Source of the DNA: Saprospiraceae bacterium
GTDB taxonomy: Bacteria; Bacteroidota; Bacteroidia; Chitinophagales; Saprospiraceae
Reading direction: 5' to 3'
DNA length: 64,000 nt
NCBI GenBank assembly: GCA_020631355.1
Contig: JAHDHL010000014.1
Location: forward strand, 57,902-121,901
Shown: positions 41,636 to 50,059 of the stretch, piece after piece
How the letters are laid out: each line of letters starts with the position of its first letter
Position numbering within the stretch: the stretch's first letter is position 1
Notes under the pieces: model-generated
The model's database searches: none
What the model was told of the DNA's origin: nothing
Seen by the model: only the letters and a program-made list of their open reading frames with translations
Translations under genes and position numbers: made by a program

Positions 41636-44614
41636 TTAGAACTTGACATTAACACCTAGCAAGAATGTTCTGCTGGTTGGGTATGGAGTATACTCGATAC
41701 CGAATGATGGGATACCTTCGATTTCCTTATTGGTATTCACAACAGGATCGAATCCTGAGTAACTAGTGAACAACAATAGGTTCTGGCCGGTAACAGAAAC
41801 CCTAAGGCCCTTGATCCAACCCGGAAGATTGTCAAATGTGTAACCCAAAGTCAAGTTAGATAGTCTCACATGGTCTCCATTCTCCAAGTATCTGGTAGAA
41901 GCAGGGTAGGAGTTGTTGGTACTCTCACCATTACCAACCATGTCAGATGTTATGTTCCTACCAGTAGCAAGATTACCTTTTACGAACACAGCATTAGCTG
42001 TATTGTTGTATATCTGGTAGCCGAATGCGCCACTCATGTTTAGGATAACATCAAATCCTTTATAATTCAAATCAGTAGTAAAACCTAGTAGTACGTCCGG
42101 AAGCGGATCACCTACGAATTGCTTCACGGAAGAAACGGTAGCGATACGTGTTGTACCACCATTCACTGGGTCCTCATAGATTGAGAAACCTTCGTCGTCG
42201 ATTCCAACCCAAACAGGTAAGAAATAAGAGAACAATGATTGTCCGTTTTCAATCTTCTGAGCAAAAGCACCCGTAAGACCCTGTCCGTTGATAGCACCGG
42301 TATTCAATGAAGTACCGAAGTCACGAACCTCATTAGACAAGAATGACAAGTTGATACCTGCACCCCATCTGAAGTTCTCCTTGGAAATCAATTCACCATT
42401 CAAGCCAAGCTCTATACCGCTATTGATGATATTACCATCAACGTTACGATAAATTTGTGCATTGGTAGCAGGGTTTGGTTGTGCAGCCGGAACGAAAAGA
42501 ATAAGGTCATCTGTTGACTTCCTGAAGTAGTCGATAGAACCTGTAATTCTGTAATCAGCAAATGCATAATCCAAACCAACATTGAATTGCTTACTGGTTT
42601 CCCAAGTCAAGTCAGGATTGTTGTTGTTATTCAATGTCAAGGCACCGTCCTGATAAGTGAAGTATTCCTGTGCAGCACCTGCAGGGAATTCCTGGTTACC
42701 GGTAGCACCCCAACCTACTCTTAGCTTAAGGTCATTTACAGCTTCAGGTAAGAATCCTTCCTTTGCAATATTCCAAGCAGCGGAGAATGATGGGAACAGA
42801 CCATATGTATTGTTAGAACCTACCTTACTGGAACCATCGTAACGCAATGTACCCGTAAACAAGTACTTGTCCTGTACATTAAAGATTGCACGTGCAAAGT
42901 ATGATTGCAATTCGACATCCGGGTCATGGAAAGAAGAAACGGTTTGGCTTGTAGCAGGAGCTGAACCCAAGATGTCTGTATAATCATTATCAAAATCAGG
43001 AGCAAGGTCCCTAGCAGTAATAGAAGAACCACGATTCGTGTACTTCAAATACTCGTAACCTACCAAGGCATTCAATGAGAAATTATCATTCAGGTCCTTG
43101 GCATAATTCAATGTGTGGGTGATTTGTGTACTACCCAATTGGTTGTTACCCACGATAGCTTGTCCTCTATCAAGGATATCCTGGAAGTTCAATGCAGGAT
43201 TAGCGGAAATCCTACGCTCACCACGAGCATTGTCTAAATTCAAATTGAACTTGTAGCTAAGTCCATCTACAATCTTAAGTGTTGCACCTAAGTTACCAAT
43301 GAATCTATTGATATCGGAATTATCATTCAGATAGTTGCTCATTGCCAAAGGATTACGTCTTTCAGCCGCAGCTTGGTTAAAGGAACCATCCTCATTCAAT
43401 AGGGATTCAGTCGGATTCCATTGTAGTGCAGCACCAATCAATGAACCCTCAAAACCTGCATCATCAGAAATAGGAGCACTTTGCCTCTTAACCTTAGAAG
43501 CATTCAGACCCAAGTCAATAGTCAAACGGTCATTATCAAAGAATTTGAATTGTGATTTCAAACCTCCTGTTATCTTGGTCAAACCAGACTTGACAATAAT
43601 ACCATCCTGATCCAGATAGGATGCGAATGCACGATAGCTGAATTTATCAGAACCACCACCTACACTCAATGAGTGGGAGTTGGTATAGCCAGTTTGAAGA
43701 ATTTCGTCGAAAGCATCAACATTAGCACCCAAATCATTAGCTGTACCCAACCCTTCTGCACTCAATGCGCTTCTATAACCAGCAGCATCAAGATATTCAG
43801 GCTTTTTCAATACGGAACTGAATCCTTGCTGAACGTTATACTCTAGTGTTGGATCACCTTTCCTACCTTTTTTGGTTGTGATGATAATAACACCATTGGC
43901 ACCCCTTGAACCATAAATGGCTGTAGCGGATGCATCTTTCAATACCTCGATGGATTCGATTTCATTCGGGTCAATGAATCCAAGTGGATTCGAACCTTGG
44001 GAACGTCCCAACTGGCTTACATCGCCACCAGGTTCAGCACTTCTATTGTCTAATTGTATACCATCCAATACGATAAGCGGTTGGTTACCTGAACGAATGG
44101 ATGAATTACCACGGATGTTGATTGAAGCGGTAGCACCCGGAGCACCACTGCTGCTTACAATTTGTACACCAGCTGTCCTACCTTCTAGCAACTGCTCTGG
44201 TGAAACGATTACACCTTTGTTGAAATCATCTTCTCCAATCTTGGCTACAGCACCAGTCAAGTCACTTTTCTTGACAGTTCCATAACCGATAACCACTACT
44301 TCTTCCAATGCCTGACCTGCAAGTAATGCAACGTCGATTACATCTTCCGAACCAACCGTTATCTCCTGTGTGATATAACCTGTGTAGGAAAACACAATTA
44401 CGTCACCCTCATTAGCAGAAATGGTATATGTACCATCATATTCTGTGGATGTCCCGGTAGTCGTACCCTTAATGACAACGGAAGCACCTATCAGTGTTTC
44501 CTTACTGCCCTCATCGGTAACCGTACCCTTAATGCTTTTTTGTGCAGACATCGCCAAGGGCAAGGCCAGCATTAAAAACACAAAAATTGAGAGTTTGGAA
44601 AAAAATTTCTTCAT
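41636..44614 (-). CDS. SusC/RagA family TonB-linked outer-membrane transporter
   Basis: A 992-aa TonB-dependent channel. The signal peptide begins MKKFFSKLSIFVFLMLALPLAMSA; ATG 44623 would add three residues. A carboxypeptidase-like N-terminal domain (IKGTVTDEGSKETLIGASV) is followed by the SusC plug motif LEEVVVIGYGTVKKSDLTGAV, the ATAIYGSRGANGVIIITTKKG segment and a 22-strand-type barrel ending in an aromatic-rich C-terminus (FLLGVNVKF). It is the first gene of the locus, transcribed from a promoter divergent to the LacI-type regulator gene. Size and motif order are normal for the family. Confidence 0.96.
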   Translation of the reverse strand: MKKFFSKLSIFVFLMLALPLAMSAQKSIKGTVTDEGSKETLIGASVVIKGTTTGTSTEYDGTYTISANEGDVIVFSYTGYITQEITVGSEDVIDVALLAGQALEEVVVIGYGTVKKSDLTGAVAKIGEDDFNKGVIVSPEQLLEGRTAGVQIVSSSGAPGATASINIRGNSSIRSGNQPLIVLDGIQLDNRSAEPGGDVSQLGRSQGSNPLGFIDPNEIESIEVLKDASATAIYGSRGANGVIIITTKKGRKGDPTLEYNVQQGFSSVLKKPEYLDAAGYRSALSAEGLGTANDLGANVDAFDEILQTGYTNSHSLSVGGGSDKFSYRAFASYLDQDGIIVKSGLTKITGGLKSQFKFFDNDRLTIDLGLNASKVKRQSAPISDDAGFEGSLIGAALQWNPTESLLNEDGSFNQAAAERRNPLAMSNYLNDNSDINRFIGNLGATLKIVDGLSYKFNLNLDNARGERRISANPALNFQDILDRGQAIVGNNQLGSTQITHTLNYAKDLNDNFSLNALVGYEYLKYTNRGSSITARDLAPDFDNDYTDILGSAPATSQTVSSFHDPDVELQSYFARAIFNVQDKYLFTGTLRYDGSSKVGSNNTYGLFPSFSAAWNIAKEGFLPEAVNDLKLRVGWGATGNQEFPAGAAQEYFTYQDGALTLNNNNNPDLTWETSKQFNVGLDYAFADYRITGSIDYFRKSTDDLILFVPAAQPNPATNAQIYRNVDGNIINSGIELGLNGELISKENFRWGAGINLSFLSNEVRDFGTSLNTGAINGQGLTGAFAQKIENGQSLFSYFLPVWVGIDDEGFSIYEDPVNGGTTRIATVSSVKQFVGDPLPDVLLGFTTDLNYKGFDVILNMSGAFGYQIYNNTANAVFVKGNLATGRNITSDMVGNGESTNNSYPASTRYLENGDHVRLSNLTLGYTFDNLPGWIKGLRVSVTGQNLLLFTSYSGFDPVVNTNKEIEGIPSFGIEYTPYPTSRTFLLGVNVKF

Positions 44615-44650
44615 AAGAATCAATTTTAATGAAATTTTGAAAATATGAAA

Positions 44651-44673
44651 AAATCAGATTTAAGTTCTGATTT
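44651..44673 (-). promoter_or_regulatory. Hairpin in the susC leader (possible attenuator)
   Basis: AAATCAGA and its complement form an 8-bp stem with a 7-base loop. On the minus strand the stem runs into TTTTTTCATATTTT, 37 bases before the susC start. It looks like a weak intrinsic terminator inside the predicted 5' leader. Confidence 0.45.
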
Positions 44674-44748
44674 AATTGCCTTTGTAAAATTTTAATTTAT
44701 TCTGGTGCTTCTTTGTTTGGGAGATAGTTAGTGTCACATCGACAGTAA

Positions 44749-44778
44749 CAAATTTAATTAACTATCAATTAACACAAA
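44749..44778 (-). promoter_or_regulatory. Promoter of the susC operon
   Basis: On the minus strand TTTG (44778-44775) is followed after 18 bases by TAAATTTG (44756-44749), a perfect TAnnTTTG element. The predicted start at about 44742 leaves a leader of about 130 bases. Confidence 0.6.
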
Positions 44779-44791
44779 ATTAATTTTCTTT

Positions 44792-44803
44792 GCAAACGAT
44801 TGC
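44792..44803. promoter_or_regulatory. LacI-family operator between susC and the regulator gene
   Basis: GCAAACGATTGC is a near-perfect palindrome with a central CG, the usual form of LacI/GalR-family operators. It lies 13 bases from the -33 element of the susC promoter and 7 bases from that of the regulator gene, so one bound dimer could control both. Confidence 0.6.
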
Positions 44804-44810
44804 GGGAATG

Positions 44811-44840
44811 TTTGCGGTTGATAAAAAATTCATACTTTTA
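44811..44840 (+). promoter_or_regulatory. Promoter of the LacI-family regulator gene
   Basis: TTTG (44811-44814) is followed after 18 bases by TACTTTTA (44833-44840), a 7/8 match to TAnnTTTG. The predicted start is a few bases before the ATG. Confidence 0.45.
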
Positions 44841-44856
44841 TACTTTTTGAGGAAAA

Positions 44857-45876
44857 ATGCATCCAATGAAAAGAATAACAATCAAGGATCTTTCTGAGCT
44901 TCTGAATGTTTCGACGTCCACGATTTCAAGGGCATTGAATGATCATCCGGATATCAGTGATGCAACGAAGAAAAGGGTAAGGGATGCAGCCGAATCCATG
45001 AACTACAAAGCCAATTTACAGGCCCGATTCTTCAGGAAAAAGTTATCAGGTCTAATTGCATTGGTGCTTCCAGAAATGAATATGTTTTACACGCCTTCTT
45101 TCATAGATGGAGTGAATAAGGCATTGGAGGATTCTCCTTATTCCTTGGTCATATTCCAAAGCAATAATGATGTGAAACAAGAGAAGAATATCGTGGAACA
45201 GTGTATACAATGGGCCGTAGAGGGAGTTTTGATTGCACTTTCCAAGAATACGACTTCAGTGGAACACATCCAGGAATTGGAATTCGCTGGGATAGAATGT
45301 CTACTTTTTGATAAGATTCTGAGTGAATCACAATTACATTCCATATGTATAGATAATGTAAAAGCAGCAGAAAAGGGAGTTGAATTACTGTTTGAACATG
45401 GTCACAGAAACATTGTTGGCATCTTTGGTAACCGAAATCTGAATATCACCAAAGAGCGGGTGATGGGATATGAGAATGTATATATAAAACATGGATTACC
45501 GGTGAGTTATAATCATGTTGTGACAGTGAACGAGCCTGAGCAGTTAGATTTCATTCTTCCATTTATTCTTGAATCTAGTAAGGTCACGGGTATTTTTACG
45601 ATGTCGGATGAATTACTGTTTTATACCTTGAACAATATCAGGAGAATGAATTTAAGGATTCCAGAAGATATGTCATTGGTTTCGATAAGTGATGGCATAT
45701 TACCCAATCAATCCTATCCGAAGATAACCTATGTTAAGGATTCAGGAGAGAAAATGGGGAAATCTGCAATGGATACCTTGATAAGACAGTTGGAACAAAA
45801 AGGAGCCTCGAGCAAATTGACGATACTGAGTACCGATTTGGTTGAGAATCATTCCGTAAGGAGTATAGATGTGTAA
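44857..45876 (+). CDS. LacI/GalR-family transcriptional regulator
   Basis: A 339-aa DNA-binding regulator. The N-terminal helix-turn-helix and hinge read RITIKDLSELLNVSTSTISRALNDHPDISDATKKRVRDAA. A periplasmic-binding-protein-like effector domain follows (LIALVLPEMNMFYTPSFIDGV ... GVELLFEHGHRNIVGIFG). ATG 44866 is an alternative start. It is divergent from susC, with a LacI-type palindrome between the promoters, so it is the likely sugar-responsive regulator of this locus, sensing an imported sugar or its derivative. Bacteroidota sugar loci more often use SusR or hybrid two-component regulators, so a LacI regulator suggests a small soluble inducer. Confidence 0.93.
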   Translation: MHPMKRITIKDLSELLNVSTSTISRALNDHPDISDATKKRVRDAAESMNYKANLQARFFRKKLSGLIALVLPEMNMFYTPSFIDGVNKALEDSPYSLVIFQSNNDVKQEKNIVEQCIQWAVEGVLIALSKNTTSVEHIQELEFAGIECLLFDKILSESQLHSICIDNVKAAEKGVELLFEHGHRNIVGIFGNRNLNITKERVMGYENVYIKHGLPVSYNHVVTVNEPEQLDFILPFILESSKVTGIFTMSDELLFYTLNNIRRMNLRIPEDMSLVSISDGILPNQSYPKITYVKDSGEKMGKSAMDTLIRQLEQKGASSKLTILSTDLVENHSVRSIDV

Positions 45877-45892
45877 TTTATTTTAAGACTTA

Positions 45893-45925
45893 TTTGTTTC
45901 TCACAATTAAATTAGATTAAATTTG
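45893..45925 (+). promoter_or_regulatory. Promoter of the haloperoxidase-trehalase operon
   Basis: TTTG (45893-45896) is followed after 21 bases by TAAATTTG (45918-45925), a perfect -7 element. The predicted leader is about 75 bases. The operon therefore has its own promoter, separate from that of the regulator gene. Confidence 0.6.
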
Positions 45926-46007
45926 GCACCATCATTAGATAGCCCTTTCAAGTAGGATTCAGGACCCTCAAAAACATACAAATATAGATTCAAGTAATAT
46001 TTAAGAT

Positions 46008-47336
46008 ATGAGGCTTTTGAGATTTATCGTATTCCTAACCATAATCATTGCCACATCTTGCCAATCTTATAACCCTCATTACAAGGAAGAAATAAAGGAT
46101 GCACAATTATTGAGGGAATCCGTAGGTCATCTGACGGATGTCATAGTCCATGATATTTTCTCGCCTCCTGTTGCAAGTAGGATTTATGCCTATTCTACGA
46201 TAGCAGCCTATGAATGCGCCAGGTTAGAATCTCCTGATAATCCATCGTTCGCCGGTCGGTTGAATGACTTGGAAATCTTGCCAAAGCCCAAAGAGGATTT
46301 GGAGTATTCCTTTTATCTGGCCTCATTATATGCATTCGATGAAGTTGGGAAGCAATTGACATTTTCGAATGGATTATATGAAGAAAAAATTGCGAAAAGA
46401 GACTCTTTGATTGAGGCAATACGAATTCCAAAGGATATAACTGAACGATCAAAGGCGTTTGGAGTGGAGATGGCAGGTGCTATTCTAGAGTGGTCTTCCA
46501 AAGACCATTATAAGGAAACCCGATCCTATCCCCGATTTGATGTAAAGGATGAGGAAGGCAGGTGGAAACCCACACCTCCTGCTTACATGGAAGCCATCGA
46601 ACCGGCATGGAGGGAAATCAGGCCATTCGTTTTGGATTCCGCCCAACAATTCAGACCTGCTCCGCCTACTCCGGTAGACTATGACAAAGAATCAGTATTC
46701 TACAAGGAGACAATGGAAGTTTATGACACTGTTAAGGATGCGAATGAGGAGGAAAGAGAAATTGCAAGTTTTTGGGATTGCAATCCCTATGCCATGAACA
46801 TAACAGGTCATGTGATGGTTGCAGTCAAGAAAATCACACCCGGTGGGCATTGGATGGAAATCACTACGATTGCAACACGAAAAGAACAATCTGATTTCAT
46901 CAGAACTGCAGAAGCATATGCCAAGGTGGCGGTATCAATAGCAGACGGTTTTATTTCTTGTTGGGATGAAAAGTATAATTCCAATCTGATTCGACCAGAA
47001 ACGGTGATTAATGAGCATATCGACCCCACTTGGAAACCGATTCTGCAGACCCCACCGTTTCCTGAATATACTAGCGGACACTCTGTTATTTCCAGTTCCG
47101 CAGCCATTTGTTTGACGGAATTGTTTGGTGACTTTTTTGCTTTTGATGATGATTCAGAAATAAAATATGGCTTGCCGGTCCGTTCTTTCGAATCATTCAT
47201 TCAGGCATCAGAGGAAGCAGCCATATCCAGGTTGTATGGTGGTATTCATTATAGACCTGCGATTGAAAACGGAGTAGCACAGGGTAGGGCCGTAGGGCAA
47301 TTTATCAATAAAAAATTAAAATGGGATGAATTATAA
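46008..47336 (+). CDS. Vanadium-haloperoxidase-like PAP2 superfamily lipoprotein
   Basis: A 442-aa lipoprotein (MRLLRFIVFLTIIIATSC). The three active-site segments of the vanadium haloperoxidase/PAP2 fold are present: KYNSNLIRPET (about residue 321), FPEYTSGHSVISSSA (about 351) and SRLYGGIHYRPAIENG (about 410), with the vanadate/phosphate-binding Arg and His. Members act as phosphatases or haloperoxidases, and the sequence does not decide which. Proteins of this type often accompany CRTAC1-like proteins in Bacteroidota. The stop overlaps the trehalase start by 11 bases. Confidence 0.9.
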   Translation: MRLLRFIVFLTIIIATSCQSYNPHYKEEIKDAQLLRESVGHLTDVIVHDIFSPPVASRIYAYSTIAAYECARLESPDNPSFAGRLNDLEILPKPKEDLEYSFYLASLYAFDEVGKQLTFSNGLYEEKIAKRDSLIEAIRIPKDITERSKAFGVEMAGAILEWSSKDHYKETRSYPRFDVKDEEGRWKPTPPAYMEAIEPAWREIRPFVLDSAQQFRPAPPTPVDYDKESVFYKETMEVYDTVKDANEEEREIASFWDCNPYAMNITGHVMVAVKKITPGGHWMEITTIATRKEQSDFIRTAEAYAKVAVSIADGFISCWDEKYNSNLIRPETVINEHIDPTWKPILQTPPFPEYTSGHSVISSSAAICLTELFGDFFAFDDDSEIKYGLPVRSFESFIQASEEAAISRLYGGIHYRPAIENGVAQGRAVGQFINKKLKWDEL

Positions 47337-48942
47337 TTATTGGCAATACACATTATTATTGGTTGTGGTCTTTACATTATCATGTCAGAATAATACAACT
47401 AATGAAGCTATTGAAAAAGGAAATAAGAGCGAAGTGAACGAAATCGAACCCATAGCTTACGAAGTTTCATTTAAGGGACTTTTTGAGGATGTTCAATTGT
47501 CAGGTGTCTTTCCGGATTCTAAAACATTTGTGGATTGCACACCTAGGTTTTCCGTAGAAAAAATTATGGAAAATTATACATCAAAAAAGGAATTGGATGG
47601 CTTTGATCTGAAGGAATTCGTGAATGAGAATTTCGAATTACCCAAGCAATATGCTTCTGGTTTTAAGACAGATACTTCCAAGGATATAGAGGGGCATATC
47701 GAGGCATTATGGGATGTGTTAAAACGAGAATCTGATAATGTAGAAAATGCTAGTTCTTTAATTCCCTTACCGAATGAATATATTGTTCCCGGAGGAAGAT
47801 TTGGTGAGATTTATTATTGGGATTCTTATTTTACCATGTTGGGATTGGAACAATCCGGACGATTGGATATGATGAAAAATATGATAGATAATTTTTCGTA
47901 TATCATTGACCAAAAAGGATTCATTCCGAATGGGAACAGAACATATTTTAATGGTCGTTCACAACCTCCCTACTATTCCATGATGGTAGATTTATATGTG
48001 AAAGCCAAAAAGGACGAAAAAATACTTTTGGATTATTTACCACAATTGCAAAAGGAATATGATTTTTGGATGAATAACCACGAGCCTGTTGTTGAGGGAA
48101 TTCCTACAGATGGTAGGGTAGTCGCTTTACCTGCTGGTGTGGATATGAATAGATATTGGGATAATTATGCAGCTCCAAGACCCGAATCATATCGGGAGGA
48201 TGTTGAATTGGCCAAGGAGTCAGGTCGGGATCCAGAGGAAATTTACAGGGACCTAAGAGCTGCTTGTGAGTCGGGATGGGACTTTAGTACGAGATGGTTC
48301 GAGGATGGTGAAACATTTTCTAAAATCAATACAACTTCTATTTTACCGGTTGACTTGAATGTCCTGTTGTATCACTTGGAGGAAATGCTCAGGAAAGGCT
48401 ATGAAATAAAAGAGGATTTACCTAATGCTGAAAAATATGCCAATTTATCCAATTATAGAAAAAATGCAATTCTTGAAATATTTTGGGATGACCAAAAAGG
48501 TTATTTCTTTGATTATAATTTTATCGATGGAAAATTAAATGAGCAGTACACTATTGCTGGAATGTATCCCTTATTCCTTGGTATTGCAACTGATGAACAG
48601 GCCGAAAAAGCAGCTAAGGTTATCAAGGAAAAATTCTTGTCATGGGGTGGTGTTCCTGCCACTTTGGTTGAGTCTGGCCAACAGTGGGATGCACCTAATG
48701 GTTGGGCACCATTACAATGGGTAACTTACAAAGGATTAAAGAATTATGGAAAAGATGAATTGGCAGAAGAACTAAAGGATAATTGGATTCGGGTGAATGA
48801 AAAAGTCTATAAAAATACCGGCAAAATGGTTGAGAAATACAATGTGATGAACTCCGAATTAGAAGCCGGAGGAGGCGAATATCCAACACAAGATGGTTTT
48901 GGTTGGTCGAATGGGGTTTTACTAAAATTGAAGTCCGAATAA
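47326..48942 (+). CDS. treA: Trehalase (GH37), lipoprotein
   Basis: A 538-aa enzyme that hydrolyses trehalose to two glucose molecules. Both GH37 signatures are present: PGGRFGEIYYWDSY (about residue 155) and QQWDAPNGWAPLQW (about residue 451). The N-terminus MNYNYWQYTLLLVVVFTLSC is a lipoprotein signal, so it acts in the periplasm or at the outer membrane. The start lies inside the end of the preceding gene, so translation is coupled. Together with the secreted GH65 and GH97 enzymes it suggests that the locus handles trehalose or other alpha-glucosides. Confidence 0.95.
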   Translation: MNYNYWQYTLLLVVVFTLSCQNNTTNEAIEKGNKSEVNEIEPIAYEVSFKGLFEDVQLSGVFPDSKTFVDCTPRFSVEKIMENYTSKKELDGFDLKEFVNENFELPKQYASGFKTDTSKDIEGHIEALWDVLKRESDNVENASSLIPLPNEYIVPGGRFGEIYYWDSYFTMLGLEQSGRLDMMKNMIDNFSYIIDQKGFIPNGNRTYFNGRSQPPYYSMMVDLYVKAKKDEKILLDYLPQLQKEYDFWMNNHEPVVEGIPTDGRVVALPAGVDMNRYWDNYAAPRPESYREDVELAKESGRDPEEIYRDLRAACESGWDFSTRWFEDGETFSKINTTSILPVDLNVLLYHLEEMLRKGYEIKEDLPNAEKYANLSNYRKNAILEIFWDDQKGYFFDYNFIDGKLNEQYTIAGMYPLFLGIATDEQAEKAAKVIKEKFLSWGGVPATLVESGQQWDAPNGWAPLQWVTYKGLKNYGKDELAEELKDNWIRVNEKVYKNTGKMVEKYNVMNSELEAGGGEYPTQDGFGWSNGVLLKLKSE

Positions 48943-48944
48943 AT

Positions 48945-49382
48945 TTAACCCTTGAATTCCATGTGGTACAAATCAAATCCCTCCGCCCAGTAATCCTTGG
49001 TGATTTTCTGAGTCTGGAATCCGAATTTCTCATAGAATAAATAAGCCAATTGAGAAGTTCGGATTTCTATTTTGATACCTGGTTTTTCCTCCATGATTTT
49101 ATTCAGTCGATATTGCACCAATTGTGAACCGATTCCTTTTTTATGATGATTGGGGTGGATGAAATCCCACGCTAATTTGGCTATGTTTTCTGCTTCGATA
49201 TAATTCAGCCCACCTGCACCAACTATTGTATCATTATCAATAAATAGAAAATAATTTTGGGCATGTAATTGCAAATACTTTTCTAAGTCCTTTGCTTCTT
49301 CGGGTGCGAAATAATCCGGAATATTTAATTGTAATAAATTCAATACGTCCTGGTAGTCCGTTGCTAAGTATTTTCGAATCAT
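48945..49382 (-). CDS. GNAT family N-acetyltransferase
   Basis: A 145-aa protein of the Gcn5-related fold, with the acetyl-CoA pyrophosphate-binding motif PNHHKKGIGSQLVQYRL near residue 78, an AYLFYEKFGFQ segment and a C-terminal beta strand. The substrate is unknown. It overlaps the start side of the upstream 2H phosphoesterase gene by four bases and ends two bases after the convergent trehalase gene. It is third in the GH97-led operon, an unusual association. Confidence 0.88.
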   Translation of the reverse strand: MIRKYLATDYQDVLNLLQLNIPDYFAPEEAKDLEKYLQLHAQNYFLFIDNDTIVGAGGLNYIEAENIAKLAWDFIHPNHHKKGIGSQLVQYRLNKIMEEKPGIKIEIRTSQLAYLFYEKFGFQTQKITKDYWAEGFDLYHMEFKG

Positions 49383-50059
49383 TTGCTAAAATTGAATTGA
49401 TGAATGATTTTTGTTTTATCTGATTTGTGGAACCAATCATTTACAACCAACTCCATATGCTTAATTTTAGTTTCACTATAATATGTTTTTCTATTATTAT
49501 CACAATAGTCAATTAACCTTTCAGGATTGGTAATCGGATGCTTGAATCTAGCTAAGGTCATGTGGAATGAATCAGGTATGAATCTGTATGATATAAATTT
49601 GAATTTTTGTTCCAGGGTTTTGATTAAATCCAATCTGATGTCCTGCAATTGAGCATTGCAAAAGCATTGTAAAAGAATTGCATTATTTGATAAGCATAGC
49701 CCTTGTATGATAAGGGAATGATTTAGTATGTTTTGTAAATTTTCATTCACCATATGAATGAGCTCCTTTAATTCACTAGTGGAATAAGAGAACTCCAATT
49801 TGCAAGTAATAATCGTACAAAAAGTCAAATGGATTTCTTTCGGTGAATACAAGTATAGTTGAGGTTCGATTTTATATAAATCATCAATAATAGGAGAAAG
49901 GATATCTGCTTTTTCAGGATTCAGTCTATATCTTAAGGTAAGACCCAATCTTTCATCTTTTTGGCAGAGGTATGGGTCGATAAAAACCGCATCCATCAAA
50001 AAGGAAGATATACCTTTCTGATGGATACGGTCATATACATCCCAGAGTTCACTATGCAT
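49379..50059 (-). CDS. 2H phosphoesterase (2'-5' RNA ligase-like) protein
   Basis: A 226-aa protein with the two HxT-type motifs of the 2H superfamily, IHLTFCTI (about residue 96) and FHMTLARF (about residue 181), spaced as in LigT-like enzymes. These act on cyclic phosphodiesters or 2'-5' linkages. The start overlaps the GH97 stop by one base (TAATG type) and the stop overlaps the GNAT start. Its link to sugar use is unclear; read-through coupling may be only structural. Confidence 0.75.
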   Translation of the reverse strand: MHSELWDVYDRIHQKGISSFLMDAVFIDPYLCQKDERLGLTLRYRLNPEKADILSPIIDDLYKIEPQLYLYSPKEIHLTFCTIITCKLEFSYSTSELKELIHMVNENLQNILNHSLIIQGLCLSNNAILLQCFCNAQLQDIRLDLIKTLEQKFKFISYRFIPDSFHMTLARFKHPITNPERLIDYCDNNRKTYYSETKIKHMELVVNDWFHKSDKTKIIHQFNFSK

